NCBI RefSeq assembly: GCF_028389875.1
Contig: NC_084663.1
Location: forward strand, 204,817,876 to 204,881,875
DNA length: 64,000 nucleotides
Direction of reading: 5' to 3'
Source: Rhea pennata
Lineage: Eukaryota > Chordata > Aves > Rheiformes > Rheidae
In this document: piece after piece, positions 43,301-56,480 of the stretch
Layout: each line of letters opens with the position of its first letter
Numbering within the stretch: position 1 is the stretch's first letter
Notes under the pieces: generated by a model
Database searches by the model: none
Told to the model about the DNA's origin: nothing
Seen by the model: only the letters and a program-made list of their open reading frames with translations
Position numbers and translations under genes: made by a program

Positions 43301-46300
43301 ACCTAAAGCATTTCTCAAAGGAAAGCTAGATATAACAGTCCCTGCGCTCCCTTTACTTGCATCTCTGTCCCCCCCCAGAGAAAAGCCTTCTCTCATCTGA
43401 GCTAAGGAAGACTCCCTTTGCACATTAACATCACTGTGCCCCCACAAAGGCTCTGCACATTTTAAAAATCGTTACTTAGTCAAGCTCTGCAGAGCAATGA
43501 GCTCTGACATACTCTGCAGTACACTGCAGGCACCAGGCAATAACCAAAGCTCTCTTTTTCCCACTAAGGCAATCAGCCTGCAAAGTCAGCTAGCAGGTGC
43601 GGCCAGCAGCTGCTGGCCCCAGATTTGAGGAACAGCCAAGTATCTCAAAGACAGCATAGTAAGCACTGAAGGCCAGTGTTAAGAGCTGTAACACTGCTCA
43701 TTCCCTGGAAACTTGTTAAGCATGAGAGCTGATGAACAAGTAGAAGGATATTTATTAATACTGGCCTCTGTATGTATGTGTATCTGTATGTATGTATGTG
43801 TGGCTTCCACTGACTGGATCAGTGGAAGGGTTGGTAGCTAAGCATGGAGTCAGGAAGTTAACACGAGGCACCCAGACTCAGTCACAGATTCTGACTCAGC
43901 TGTTCAGATATATTTCTTGCAGCCAGTCTGCGTGGTATTCAAAAGGAAACATCACATACCATTAAGCTGCTACAGAGGAACTGTGGAAATAGGGGCCCTG
44001 CATCAATTCCTGAGAGCATCAATCAGCAAATTAATGTGGATTGTGTCATAAAAATACGATTACTTAAGCTATTTCTCCTGGATAGCAAATGAAGGAGTTT
44101 GTAGGTGCAATTGTCAACTATCAACATATGACTATGGAGTGAAATTTATCAAAAATAAATTAGGTAACAGTAACTCTCTCCCTCAAGAGAAAGAGGGAAA
44201 AATGTATCAGTGCACATCCAGGTCTGCAGATGTAATGAATTGCATACATGGACACTCCAAGATGTCCCACCAGCCTGCACTGGTCTCAAGAGAAGGTCTG
44301 ACTAAGAAGAATTGGAGCAGTAATTGAACAAAACAGAATTTAGCCTAGAAAACAAATTTGGCTTTAATATTCATGAAACAAAACACCTTTGTATCAAGGC
44401 TATGTGCAGAGCTAATTGGAGAAGGCAGCAGTAAACTCTTATTTAGCAATTTGAGTCAGCAGATGAAAATAGGAGACAGCTCTGAATAGTCCTTCAGTGT
44501 ATACACAACTAGCTGCCTGGATAATGAGAGTCGAGGTATACAATGCGCTAGGAAAGCCCAGAAATACAGGTACTGCGTGTCCCAGGCCTGAGCTTCACCA
44601 GGTCCTCCACTGCTCTGAGTTGCCATTGGAGTTATTTGCTGGGGCAAAGCTGCAGCTTGGATCTGGGAGCATCATGGCTCCCAGCCATGATGTAACAAAA
44701 TAATAAGGCGGCTGGGGGAAGGTGGCACAGAGCACCCCAAATCTGCCAGGCTCCAACAGCATTTGCTACCTCAGTATCAGCATGGCCCGAGCAGAGCTCA
44801 TTGCTTCTCAAGTGGAGTGAGCTCCCCGCAATGGCATGTCATCCAGCCAGAGCTTGCAACTGCTGTCAAACCTCAGCTAAACGTTCTGAGCCATCCCAAG
44901 TATCTTAGTACCCAGCACACTTTTTACCTATAAAACAGGCTCCTTACTGCACATTCACTCTGATGCTGCTTTTATCTACAGCAGAGAAAGCCAACTCATA
45001 GTTTGCCAGGAAACAGTCTGAGGAAGCTCAGAAGAGCACAATGAAAACGGGTGAAATGTGTTGCTACCCAACATGTAGTGCATCTGTTCCCAAACCCCCA
45101 TCACTGCAGCATCAGTGTACACATCTGGCACGAGTCAAGTTCTTCCCAGGCACAACAGGCTAAGTATAATGTAATAAAAATACTAAATGCTCTTACTGTC
45201 TTATTGCTATCTTACGTTCTTAATGTCTTAAGTAAGATTTTGATACAGGCATTAAGCCAGATGCTGTGGCTTTTGTTTTATTTCATGATTTTAAAATAGC
45301 TCCTGAGTAAAGTCAGGTCAGACACCCAGCGCCAGGGCAGCACATTAACATTACACTTGTGTCAGATAACTGAAGATATTTGTCATTATACCAAGACAGA
45401 TGCTTTATTTAAAAGCAGAAAATATCTCTTCCCATCTCGCCTTGTTTGGAAGCAAGAGAAAGAAAACATCTTCTCTAAAAATAAAGTCAATTCACAGCCA
45501 GACATTACAGCAGAGGAGGAATGAGAAAGGTAAGGCAAGCACAGACTTCAATATTCAGCCAATTTTTCCAAGAAGGAGACCTGTACATACTTTATGAAGC
45601 CACAGGGGAACATTTTCTAAGTTGTTCTGGGATGGTTGCTTTTGCTGCACAGCTGCCCAGCAATAGGAGTCCACGTAAGCAGCTTGTCGCCAGGAGAAGG
45701 AGCTGGGTGCGAAACAGCTTATCTGAGCACCTGAAAAACAAAGCAAAAGTTATCATATGTTTGGAAGATTTTAAAAGGGGAAATCAAGTTTAGAAAGAAA
45801 AGCTTACACTTGGGATTTAGTGTTAACTGAAGCTATTACCTTAGGCAATAAAATAAAACAAGGCAGTTCTGCACAGCATAGAGTCACTCCATTCCCACAA
45901 AACTGCATCCAAGGGGTTATGTTCCCACATGGATTCTCTGACATCTGGTGAGGGTTAAGCCAATATTGTACCTTTCTCCAAAGAAGCGATATTAGAAGCA
46001 TCTGTCTTTTATGCCTTAAGTATTTTGGGAACATAACCTCCAAGATCCAACTCTCTCCCTTGCATTTGACTCAGGCTGCCCAAAGGGGAACAAACAGATA
46101 TAAAGCGTGATCATGTATGGCCAGTTTCCTGAGGAAACGGGTACTATGATACTCAACAGCTGTATTTCCCACATGCATAAGCTACAGCTTATGCATTTAG
46201 CAAAATAAGACTGCAAACACCATTCCTACCATCCAGCAATGCTTGCAGTAACACAAGGACAAACTTATCCCAAGGTGCTGCCACTTGTTCTGCTGCTGAG

Positions 46301-49300
46301 ACCATGCACAAGTTACAAGTTACATAGGTGAAAACAGGGATTTCCTTTTGGCAGAGCAATACCAGCCTCTAGGCACTCCTGAAGGACCCTGGACCTCTCT
46401 TCACCAGTGCAGTGATGTGCTGTGCCTAGGGCTTAGCCATACCCCAGCCCTCTCCAGTTACTTCCTGCACCTCTCCAGCTGTTCCAGAACTTCAAATTAA
46501 GACCAAGGCACAGAGGACAGAAGAGCAGCTATTTAGCCAGCTTCAGGTCAAATCCTGATCTAACCAGCTACAGTCACCAGTTAAGTCTTCCCACAGTGTA
46601 TCTCAGTGATGAAGGGTGGTATTATTAGATGACGTGGATATTAGTGGCTTAGGTGAGAGCTAATAAAACAGGACCAAGGTTTCGTTTCCTTTGTTGAAGC
46701 TTTGATATTGAAGGAAAAAAGTTTCTAGTAGGCTTCCCTAGGTCCAGAAACAAGATAGCTGCTTCATCAAACAACAGTTCAAAGTGGAGATGGCTCTTCA
46801 AGCACAATCTCCTATACCTATATACCTATATACCTATACCTCAACTCAGAAAGTGCTCTGCACCCCTGCTGGAAAGACCATATTCGCAAGGAGCGTGCTG
46901 GAGGGAAGAACAGTTAATTGCACAGTAACTAAGATTCACTAAGAGCAGGTCTATAATTTGTCAGCATTATTTAATTATGTTCAGATAATTTACTTATGCC
47001 TTTTTAAAAAAGCTTTGAAAATACAGACATCAAAAAAGCTAGATGCTATATTTTTCCTCAGGAAAAAAAAATCATCAGCAAAGTTAACACTAGATGATGT
47101 GTGCTTTACCGTAATAAATATTTCATATAAAATTGCTTTGTTTTTTTGTGCCTATTTTCTGGTTTAGCTCTTAAGAGAATGAGAACTTATTTTATAAGAG
47201 GGGCTAACTGCCTTAACACTGTAATTTTGGTTGCCATTTTACAATGCAGCATAGTCAAGGAGCATTATGAATATAAAGCCTTCCCTTATGAGCCACTATT
47301 ACAATTATTTCCAAAGCTGCAGTGTCATAATGACATGGTTTGATTTGTCACAAGCCTCCCCTATGGCAAACAAGTTGCTATTTATCAGAAGAGAGCTCAT
47401 GTGATTTAACAGAGTTGGCACAGCACCAGCAGTTTTCACTCTCTCCAAGAGAGAAGCTCCAAGAGTTTCTACTTTCCAGAGAATTTCCATCTGTGGAAGA
47501 AATCTATGGAAGCTCAAGAAAGACACTGCAGAAAGTAAGCAGCCAGTCTGAGCCTCCCTGCTGGACAGGGCCCGTTTAGGCTCTGTTCTCATTATTTAAC
47601 AAAACTCCTGTTACTGACGCTAGACCGTATGTGGAGCAGTAAATAAATGACCCTTTCAGAGGGCAAAGCAAGAGGAGCGTTCAGAACCGCGCTTTGTCCT
47701 AGTCACGTCTGCACCATCTGTAAAGGAAGTGTATTCAGAGCGCTCACTCCATGCGTGGGAAACCACTGAAAGCGATCGAGTGTTTAAATTAGTAATGAAA
47801 AAGCCAGACAACCTCCCTCTCCAAAGAGTTACAAGCACAACTTCATACCAGACTAATTGTAGCAATCCTGTTGGTGCAACAGAGCAATGAGCCTGCTCCT
47901 CATTTTCAGAAAGTTTCAGCAGGGACTTCAGGAACCTTTGGGAATTTGACTTGGGAGCCAAGCAGAGAGAGACAGACATCATTGGAAGCTGGGGACCCTC
48001 TGGATCTTACATTGCTTTTAAATTAATCTATTGCAGTACTGGCTGTAAGTACTTGCTAATGCAAATCACCACTTTGCACTAACAGTGGTATGCTAGGACT
48101 CAAATGGAGAGGATGTTTCTGTGCAAAATCTAGAGAATACAGTTAAATGCAACTGAAAATGTTCAAAATTTTCTATCTTTTTTTCTTCTCCACCTTCTGA
48201 AGGAGTAATATCAATAAACCCATAAGGGAATTTAGTCTCTTTTTGAACATTCTGAATAATGTGAGAAAAAAAGAAGAAAAGTTGTAATCTTTGCTGAAGT
48301 AGAACTTAGGCAAAAGACCAAATTGCTGTCATTGAATCACTATGTATATAGATACATATGTAAATATATATGTGCACACATACACACACACATGCAGAGC
48401 TAGTTTATGGAAGGTTAATAGTCCTCTGCTATCAAAGAAATGGCCTTCCTGATTTCGTGACATGAAGCCGTTCCCAGTTCTTCACTCCCACAAGTAACAG
48501 AAAGGCAAAAGAATCCCAGCAGCCAAGCCCAGAACGATGACAGGGAGATAAAAGACACAGCAAGAGGGATGAGTGACGGTAAATGATTGCACTCATTTAG
48601 TGGTTGCTTTGGCTGATTTTACAATTACACTTGGCAACATATATATATTTTTTAAAATCATCTTCTAGTACTAACTTTCTCAGTGCCTGTGATAGGAGAG
48701 TCCTTTCCTACTGCACTCGGTTACTCTGCAGGTCCTCTGCAGCACTTTAAAAACTAGCATGAGCCTGCCTGATGGTTTGATCGTTAGGTGTCTGAGAAAA
48801 GATGTCTCAGTCACCACTGGGATTTCTTAAGAGTTAGAAGTGAACACTGGCTTCTCTTTCACAAATGGAGGTGGAAATTTTGCTATGGCTGCTCAAAGAG
48901 CAGGGTCTGAGTCACTCCCGAGGTTCCCACCCCACTGCACTTGTAGATGCTTTCTGAAAAGGAAACTTTCTTCCCTCCTGGAATCCCAAGAAAAAGCTCC
49001 CATCTGAAGGAGACGGTCCCAGGATGGTCTCAGCCTGCTTTGCCGGTGTGGAAGGGGAGAAGGGAAGAGGCCCGGCCTCCCCCAGTGCCGCTCAGTCTGT
49101 GCTGGCGCTGGCAGGAGCCCCTGCGCTATTCCTCAACAGAGGGTTGAAGCCCAGCATGCAGGGCAGGTTTCTTCTCCAGAGGCTCAACACCTCTCTCCAT
49201 GCTTAGGCACCTAATCAAAGCAATGCAACTAACACAGACTATCCCAAGGACTGATGTTAATCACAAGCTGAACTACTACTGAACCGGGATCTGGAGGTCT

Positions 49301-52300
49301 GTATTTGACAGCATTAAACCTTCAGTAAATAATTATTTGCTTTCTAATACACTGCAATTACTGGGGAAGGAAAAAAAATATTTGCATAGGCTCGGATGAA
49401 AATCCAGCCATTAATTACTTCTATAATTTTACACTAGGCAAAATGAACTAGCCACAATACCCAAATAATTGATTTTATCTAGCAAGAATTATCTACTTTA
49501 TCAGCCACTAAAGAAAAACCCACGAACAAGAAAATCAAGCCACATATACACAATGAACAGACTGCCATGCACCGTGCAAGGCACATGCCCCACACCAACA
49601 CTAAAACCTATGAAAACATGTGAAAAAGATGTCCTGATGCATGCCAATAAAGAATCGACGCTGTGCCTGTGTGTACACATGTGCACTGAGAACGGACCAG
49701 AAGAAATGATTTTATTACATTTATAGATGCTTCTTATGGACCAAAATAGTGTGTTGGGTAAAACAGAATAGATATTAAATGTAAAAAGGGAAGTATGGAG
49801 AAAAACAAATGGGTGCACAAGCAAAAAGAATCTATTCATTGAGGTTTACTTTGGCAATGGAGTAGCAGCAGAATGTAAAGTAAATGCAATATTTAAGGAG
49901 AGTTGGTTAGAGGAGCTACCCAGTGTTTTTCATTAGGAGTTAGGTCAGTTATTTCTTAGAGATGTCTCAAAGTTATGCAGTGGGAGAACAGCTAGGTATT
50001 CATCAAGCACATATATCAAATGAGAGACTTTTCTGAATCATGAGGAAAAACAAAAAAGTGTGTGGGGGGGAGGACTCGTACTTCTCTGTGACTTAAATTC
50101 CCATCAAGGAGATTAAAACAAAAAAAGTCTCCTTACCAACAGCTGCAAATGTTCACCCAAAGACAATTTATCCTTTGACATTTAAGTAAATATTTTTAAA
50201 AGTTTGTCCTAGCTGCTTGGACAGGCCTGTTCTGATGACTGTAACTTCTGCTATTCACTGAACACTCTTCACATGCCAAAGAGCAGTGCAGCTTCTGCAC
50301 CTGCTCTCTGAACAGAAACATCACCCTAACACTTTCATCAGAAAAGTCAACACTTACATGCTCTTGTAATGATTTTAATAGCCATAGTAAGAAAATCTAA
50401 AGGTTTTCCTCCAGTTACCCTATGATAAATCATGGGGTAACTGGCCAGTTTTGCAGTAGAAATGGTGCATTTCATTCCAGAGTTTTGATTTTACAGTTTA
50501 TAGAGGAGGAAAAAAGTAAAAGGAAGGGGGGGGGGGAATAAAACATCAGTAAATAGCTGAAACATCCACAGTGACATTAGCTTGTTCTGAAGTGTTTCTC
50601 TGGACTGGTGCTTTTGAACCCCAGGCGCACAGCCTGCTTCTAAAGAGGCCTGTAAGGAGGATTAAGGGGAGGGGGGAGCAAAGCCTGTACCTGGGAGCAC
50701 AAGGCTGCTATTCAGCGGTCCGCACCTCCAGAGGAAGATGCTTCGGAGCACGCCGTTTGAAAGAGACTGAAAACCACGGCTCTGGCCAGGTGCTGCTCAC
50801 ACGCCTCTTGGCACAGGCCTGTCATTGATGCTCCAGTTTCTAGATCATCCTTTAGAACCAAACGCAAGATGGGTAGATCTCCACCGTTAGCACACCGACT
50901 GCTTCAGCAGCTCTTAGAAACACTTTTTCAAGCTGTCAGCCAGCAGCTACAATAGTCTTTGGCTTAACTGTATCCAATTTAATTTTAGCCACAACTTTAT
51001 GGAAATCACAAGATAGGATTTCTCAAAAGCCTCCCCAGCGACTTGTGAATGTGAAGACGAACATCATGGGGGAGGGCCGGTGAGGGAGCAGCAACAGAGG
51101 AAAGAAGCCTAATCCAAAAGTTAAGACTATTCCTTGGTGTATTTGCTACAATATAGTCCCATATTTGATTTTTCCTTTCTATAGATTTGAATGGCTGCTC
51201 TATAGATTTAATCTGGCTACTGTGGGTTGGTCTGTGGCCAGGCACTTCCTAATCAGCCCTCCTGCCACCACTGACAAGCAAATGCACATTCATGAGGATG
51301 ACGCCCAAGTTTCTCCAGTTTCTGTCGTGGTGAGTGATGCACTTCACTCCTAAAAGTGGATATTTTTCCTAGAAATAATTTGAAAATAATCCTCCACCAA
51401 GATTAAGCAGCTGGTTTCAGTTTCTCTCTGCCTCACCCCCTCTATCTGCTCAGGGCTTCAGTTGTTTTCCTGGAAGAAGGTCAGGCAGGACTGTCTGCTT
51501 TCCCTTCTCCGACTGTGCAGCTCAGCCCCCTGTTGCGCTCGGCTTGCTTGTATGCAGGGAGGACTGTCACAGCCGCTTTCTGCAACAGGCGGGGCCAGCG
51601 CTGAGCAAACGCCAAGGTCAGTCACTGGTCTAACGCTCGAGACAAGAAAGCTGAAGTATGGCATCCCCAGCAGCGCCTCTCCTCCTCACCAGCCACGCAC
51701 CAGCCAGCAGCAACAGACGCGCTAGACATCACCTCCTGCTGCTCCAGTTCAGCCAAGCTCCGACAACCAGAGCTTTGCTGCAGCCACTCAGCTCTTTGGA
51801 GTCCTCTGCTCTTTTATACACAGAGACACCTCTGGCAGAGAACATCAGCTCTGGGAGGGGTTTGGAGACTTCTTCCCCCCCTTCTACGTACAGTTCACCA
51901 AAGCCCTAGGGTCAGACACCAAGCACAATTTCAACCATCCATCTCCCGGCAGAGGAGCTTCTGCTTTCGCAGTATCTGTGGAGATCCTCGGCGGGGAGCC
52001 ACCTCTCTGACTGCAGGGGCAAAGTTACAGACTGTGAAACAACATTTCAGCGCAATACAACTAAAAATGAATATCCTATATCCTGCTACTGTAACAGACA
52101 GTGCTGCCATAATAAATGTCTGTGCTTTCAGACAACTTGTTTACATTAAGAAAGCATGTCATATAATATACACAAATGGTTTAAAAACTGAAATATCAAC
52201 CAAATCCCAGAGCTACTCTTATTAAAAACATAATGACAGAACAATGACACAGAAAAACTACTGACGTCAATAAGGCTAAGTGTGCCCACATCTTTATTTT

Positions 52301-55300
52301 ACGTTTTTTTTTTTTTCTATAGGAGAAATGGGTGATTTAACCATATTGATGTTACTGTTATTGTTTATATTACTGTTACTGTAGTACCTGACCACCTGAA
52401 GTATATTTACCCAAAGAACTCTCAAATAATATAAGAAAATAACATATAGAATGTAAGGAAATATCAGAAAATATCATATCAGAAAAAAATTGAAATCCTG
52501 GCAAATCTGCAGCTGATCATGGTTTTGTAAAATATAGCATATTAAACGTATGCTGCATCTCCTCCTCTGGCAGACACTGTAAGCCTGCTGACCCCAGGGA
52601 GTTTCCACAGCACTCACCATGGCAGCATCTAAGTGCAGAAGAAGCATCTCTGGCAAAAAAAAAAAAAACAGTATCAGTGATACGCAATTTGAATCTCATT
52701 TGTTATCTGAAATTTATATCAAAACCAAAAGTTACTTGAAGGCTTCAGAAAACCTCCTAAGCCTTAGTAAACACGTTAATATCTAATTGTTTTGCACAGT
52801 TAACAGCAACCACCTGTAGAATAAAAATTGCCATTATCTAACACTATGCTACAACAAAATACCAAAACAGAACAGAAAGTGAAGCTAACAGCAGTATCCA
52901 GCTATGACTGCCAAGATAATGTAGGTGGGAAAAATGCAATTATCCCAACATAAATAGGATCTAAGCACTCATTTTTGGAAAGCGTGTGCAATTTCTGTAC
53001 CCAGAGGCAGGGATATTTTCACGTTGTGACTCACATATTGCTTTCGCAACTACTTCAGAGCTAAAACAGACCCTTCCATTTTCTCTGAGTTAGCAGTTCC
53101 GAACTTTTTCAAAGTACAACTACGTAAGGAAGTGTCTGAAACAAATACCACTACTGCTTACAGAATTATGCTCATTCAGCCACGAAACCCCCCACCAACC
53201 CCCCAAAAGCCTTAATGAAAATAGCTTTACTAAGTCATTTAAGCAGCCTGTCTGCTAAGCAATAAATACGGCGTGGGAAAAGGAGATAGCTGTCCAATGG
53301 CAACACGGTTGATATACTATCACTTTCTATACAGAAACCACGTGGTGTAGTTTCACCTCACACTGGGGCTTTGCATCACATAGGTGTTCCTCTATTTTTC
53401 AAACAGAAGAGCTCAATTTTAAATGTCAGCTTTTTTCTTACAGGCTGTCAGAATAACAAGCAAAAAGTAACACATGGCATATTCCTGTAGTGCAAGATTT
53501 AGTGCCTGTTTTAATTGTTGCTTTAAGGATATATTGTAACTATTCTATTCAATTAGAATTATTTTAATACTGAAGGACATAATGTATACTGTACACTGAG
53601 GACCAACTGTCTGATTAGTGAAGATGAGAATTTTTAAACTGATTTAAGAAAAATAAGCATTTAAGATACCCTTCATCAAACTCTGTAATGTAACCGTAAG
53701 TTGGAGCTTCACATGAGGAAGAAAAATGAGAAAAAAGTCTCCAGAGTTGCACAAAAGAAGAGGACTCATATGCAGCCTCTATTTCAAACCAAGGTGGATC
53801 CTGGCATCCTGACCAGAGGGCAAGCAGAGGAAGAACAACTGCTAAGTCCATACTCTAAATAGAAAACCTTTATTTTACAGCCCCGTAAAATAAAAGCCCT
53901 CTTTTGCATTGTTTCAAGAGGAAGAAACATGAACAGATCAGTAGTAGATCTAAAACTAAAAGCAGCATGCTGTATCACAGAAATAATTCTTCAAGTCTCT
54001 GCCCAAACAAACCTTCCACAGGACTCAGATCTGGTTGTGACAATCCTGTCCTGGTCCTGGTTATCCTCGATTCCTCTGCTGGATTATTGCAAGTAAGAAT
54101 ACTCTGTTTACACCTACCAAAACAGGTGTGTAGCTAGATGTAAACAGAGCACTCTAGAGGAATTTTACCTGTTAAGCAGTCTGATATCTGATTAATGCTA
54201 TTCACAATGCTTTTGCACAGATTCACCACCAGTTCACAGTACAACCCATTTCTAGCCTCCTGAGAGCTGCTTTACTCAGAATTATAAAACATATAGCTGG
54301 AGTATAGAACATATATCTTTGGTATATATGTATATATATATACACCGAATGCCAGTAAACAGGTACATGCAGTAAAACCAACTATTTCTGAAAGTGCCAG
54401 AAGTCCTATGATTCATTTCTGTCTCAAAAGTGGACAACAAAAGTGCTTATTCACCTACAAAATCTTAATTTAGATACTGCCATTTAAATTCAGAACAATT
54501 CTTACATGCAACATATTTTTATAAAGAAGACTCTGAACAATAAATCCAAGTCACTTCAGTCACTTCTCAGATGCTGAAAGGATTGACCATTACGCTGTTG
54601 CACAAGTACTCATGTAACTTGGGGATGGTGAAAAAGTACAGTAAAATAATCAGTGAAAAAAGATAATTTGGCCTTTCTCATGTAAAATATACCTTGAGTT
54701 ACACATCCTTTCAACAGAAATTGTTGAAACTGAACAGTTTCAGAAACGCTGACTCTTAACACCACAATCAAGAAGCTTTTCAATGTTCACTCCCATGGCG
54801 ATGCTTCCTGGCAGACCAGGTCTTATGAGACACAGCAGCAGCAGCACAGCTGACGTGGATCCTGCTGCCTGCAGCAGAACTGGGTAAAACTTCTCAGAGC
54901 ACTCCCATTGCTCCCACTGCCTCAAGGCCGCAGTTTGGCGTTCGCAGATGCAAAAGCACCACTTACACGCAGCATTACCCTGCGAGGTCGTAAAGCAGCT
55001 CAAATCTGAGGAGCAGGAGACCAGCATCAACATACAACCGAGACATCCTCAGTCCTGAAAGCCTTTCTCCCAGGCACCTACCCCTGACAGCTCCTAAATT
55101 ACAAATAAACCTTGTTGCAAAGAACTCCAAGTGTTGGGAAGTGCGACACTGCACATGGACAGTCCTCAAGGCACAGCTCAGCATGGTGCTTATGTTTAAG
55201 GCTGACCAACGTTGAGACACAGACTGGTGTGGCTGTCACCTTTAAACCACACCTGAAGGAGAAGGCAGGCAACAATGCCTACAGACATAGCAACTGAGCT

Positions 55301-56341
55301 GTGGGCGGCCTTGCACCAGAGGTGTTAGAGTGACACCAAAGAAGTCAAATTACCTCTACCATTTGGATATTCTCCAAGGAAGAGATGGGAATGGAGAAAG
55401 AGAAGAAAAGTACAACCCAGGAAGCCTGACACCTGGATAAAACATTATGAGGAGGCACTGTCTGCTCCAGGAAAGCCACGCTCCCTCCTGCACGCTGCCC
55501 ATAGCCCAAACGAACCTGCTGCTGTAATCCCAGCGACACAGGGACATGGGGTGCTTTGGAGAGGGTGGTGGAAACCTCTGCTCACGCACTCACACTGCAG
55601 CCTCTGCCTGAGGCCCAGGGCATCCTGCAGGCAGGTGGGTGCTGAGCCCCAGCCCCGGAGGACTTCAGCTACGGAGTCTTCCTTCGAAGGGCAGGAGGCT
55701 CCCACCTGGGAGGGCTGAAACGCCCAGGCAGAGCTAATCCTCCCCACCAGGTTAGGAGAGGCAGCAGGTGAGCATCCAAAGCCACGTCCAAATGTCCCCT
55801 GCACAGGTCACCTCAACAGCTGCCAAGTGCAGGGACGTCTGCTTCGGGGGACACCACAAAAACCTCAGACCTGGGTCGGAGGTCAAGGAACCCCTTCCGC
55901 ACCACCACGGCCCCACGGGCCACCCAGGGCCCAGCCAGGCGCCGGGGCTGCCCGGGGGGCGGAGGGGGCACCCGCAAACCGCACGAACCGCCGCGGCCCC
56001 AGGGGCACCGCGGAGGACCCCAGCGGCCTGGGGACAGCCCGGCCCGGCCTGGGCCCCGCCACACCGCCCTCCTCCTCCTCCTCCTCCTCCTCCCCCGCGC
56101 CGGGCCCCGCCGACCCCGCCTGCCGCCGGCGCCCGCGGCCCGGCGGGAGGTGCCGGTTACCGATGGAGATCTCCTGGGCGAAGGCCAGGGAGATGAGGAG
56201 CAGCGGCAGCCCCACGGCGATGCAGGTGACGATCTTGTCCAGCGCCAGCTCCAGCCGCAGCCCCTTGTAGCGCGTCTCCGGCGGCTCCTTCAGCAGGAAG
56301 TCGGAGAAGACGTACTCGGTGGCGATGTGCGCGATGGCCAT
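30768..56341 (-). CDS. PANX1: Pannexin-1 channel (5 exons, complete)
   Basis: Forms heptameric plasma-membrane channels that release ATP and other small metabolites. Coding exons on the minus strand, 56341-56161, 45730-45591, 35030-34807, 33778-33117 and 30853-30768, join with consistent phases to 431 codons (430 residues; human 426). The ATG sits in a strong Kozak context (GCCATGG) in a CpG island. Visible features: N-terminus [22 protein letters not shown]1 about 38-55, W74 and R75 at the extracellular pore entrance, the four extracellular loop cysteines at C66, C84, C246 and C265 (human numbering preserved), TM2 about 108-127, TM3 about 217-235, N-glycosylation sequon N255-D-T, TM4 about 267-297, a DTVD caspase-type site at 375-378 and the C-terminal [15 protein letters not shown]2 and PANX3 are excluded by the length and the residue-level match. 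The gene is convergent with GPR83 and tandem with HEPHL1. Confidence 0.95.
30854..33116 (-). other. PANX1 intron 4
   Basis: 2.26-kb intron (GTAAGG donor, TTTAG acceptor). The exon 4 frame stays open about 100 codons into it. A T-rich tract lies at about 32546-32586. Confidence 0.85.
33117..33778 (-). CDS. PANX1: PANX1 coding exon 4
   Basis: Main exon: residues 183-402 plus split codons at both ends. It covers the intracellular loop end ([18 protein letters not shown]), TM3, the second extracellular loop with C246 and C265 and the N255 sequon, TM4, the PFRWN segment, the helical C-terminal domain ([12 protein letters not shown]) and the DTVD site. The donor is CAAG/GTAAGG. Confidence 0.95.
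33779..34806 (-). other. PANX1 intron 3
   Basis: 1.03-kb intron. It contains a 35-base T run at 34333-34367 (A run on the gene strand). The minus-strand frame at 33835-34095 is not coding. Confidence 0.85.
34333..34367. repeat. T35 homopolymer
   Basis: Uninterrupted run of 35 T on the + strand, followed by T-rich sequence to about 34404. It is flanked by no recognisable retroposon body. Confidence 0.9.
34807..35030 (-). CDS. PANX1: PANX1 coding exon 3
   Basis: 74 codons plus two bases of a split serine. It begins FFPYILLL (TM2), then [20 protein letters not shown] of the intracellular loop, and ends NVTQ before the GTAAGA donor. The open frame alone misses the first 12 residues because it starts at an internal ATG. 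Confidence 0.94.
36706..36723. repeat. T18 homopolymer
   Basis: Uninterrupted T run within a pyrimidine-rich stretch of PANX1 intron 2. Confidence 0.85.
43769..43802. repeat. (TATG)n microsatellite
   Basis: Tandem TATG units with a TATC interruption in PANX1 intron 2. Confidence 0.8.
45591..45730 (-). CDS. PANX1: PANX1 coding exon 2
   Basis: Two bases completing G61, then 46 codons for the first extracellular loop: C66, W74, R75 and C84, ending PLWLHK in phase 0 at a GTATGT donor. Confidence 0.95.
46173..46196. repeat. 11-bp perfect inverted repeat
   Basis: ATGCATAAGCT and AGCTTATGCAT are separated by only two bases (AC), a near-continuous palindrome. Confidence 0.8.
46811..46841. repeat. 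(CCTATA)n short tandem repeat
   Basis: Four or five CCTATA/CCTATATA units. Confidence 0.75.
48341..48394. repeat. TA/CA microsatellite
   Basis: Compound ATAT/ACAC tract with interruptions. Confidence 0.75.
50526..50536. repeat. G11 homopolymer
   Basis: Uninterrupted run of 11 G on the + strand. Confidence 0.75.
54322..54344. repeat. (TA)n microsatellite
   Basis: TATATATG followed by TATATATATATA. Confidence 0.75.
56068..56091. repeat. (CCT)8 trinucleotide repeat
   Basis: Eight CCT units on the + strand, (AGG)8 on the PANX1 transcript strand, 70-95 bases inside intron 1. G-rich on the transcript side. Confidence 0.85.
56161..56341 (-). CDS. PANX1: PANX1 coding exon 1
   Basis: 60 codons plus one base of G61: cytoplasmic N-terminus and TM1 ([20 protein letters not shown]). 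The donor is GTAACC. The frame stays open upstream of the ATG, but the Kozak context and family alignment fix the start here. Confidence 0.95.
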
Positions 56342-56425
56342 GGCGAGCTCGGCACGGCACGGCACGGCTCGGCAGCGCCGCCGCCGCTCGCCCGGCCCCG
56401 CCCGGCTCGGCTCGGCCCGGCCCGG

Positions 56426-56440
56426 CCCCGCCCCGCCCGG
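56426..56440. promoter_or_regulatory. GC boxes upstream of PANX1
   Basis: Overlapping CCCCGCCC / CCCGCCC motifs, the usual Sp1-type core, about 85-100 bases before the PANX1 ATG. Confidence 0.45.
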
Positions 56441-56480
56441 CCTCCCGGCCCCGCCCGGCGGCGGCGGCGGGGGAAGCGGG

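Larger units (their letters stand above)
35031..45590 (-). other. PANX1 intron 2
   Basis: 10.6-kb intron. No nested gene was recognised. It contains a T18 run (36706-36723), a GT-type microsatellite (43769-43802) and ordinary AT-rich DNA. The stretch 36.2-37.6 kb is pyrimidine-rich and may be an old, unrecognised interspersed repeat. Confidence 0.75.
45731..56160 (-). other. PANX1 intron 1
   Basis: 10.4-kb intron. No nested gene was recognised. It contains an 11-bp perfect inverted repeat (46173-46196), CTATA repeats (46811-46841), CA/TA microsatellites (48341-48394 and 54322-54344) and a G11 run (50526-50536). Near its start on the gene strand it holds an (AGG)8 tract (56068-56091 on the + strand as CCT). 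Confidence 0.75.

Noticed and set aside
51430-52030. Moderately GC-rich patch with 60-90 codon frames in PANX1 intron 1
   Set aside because: No family motif, modest CpG content and no promoter-like signals, so not called as a gene or island.
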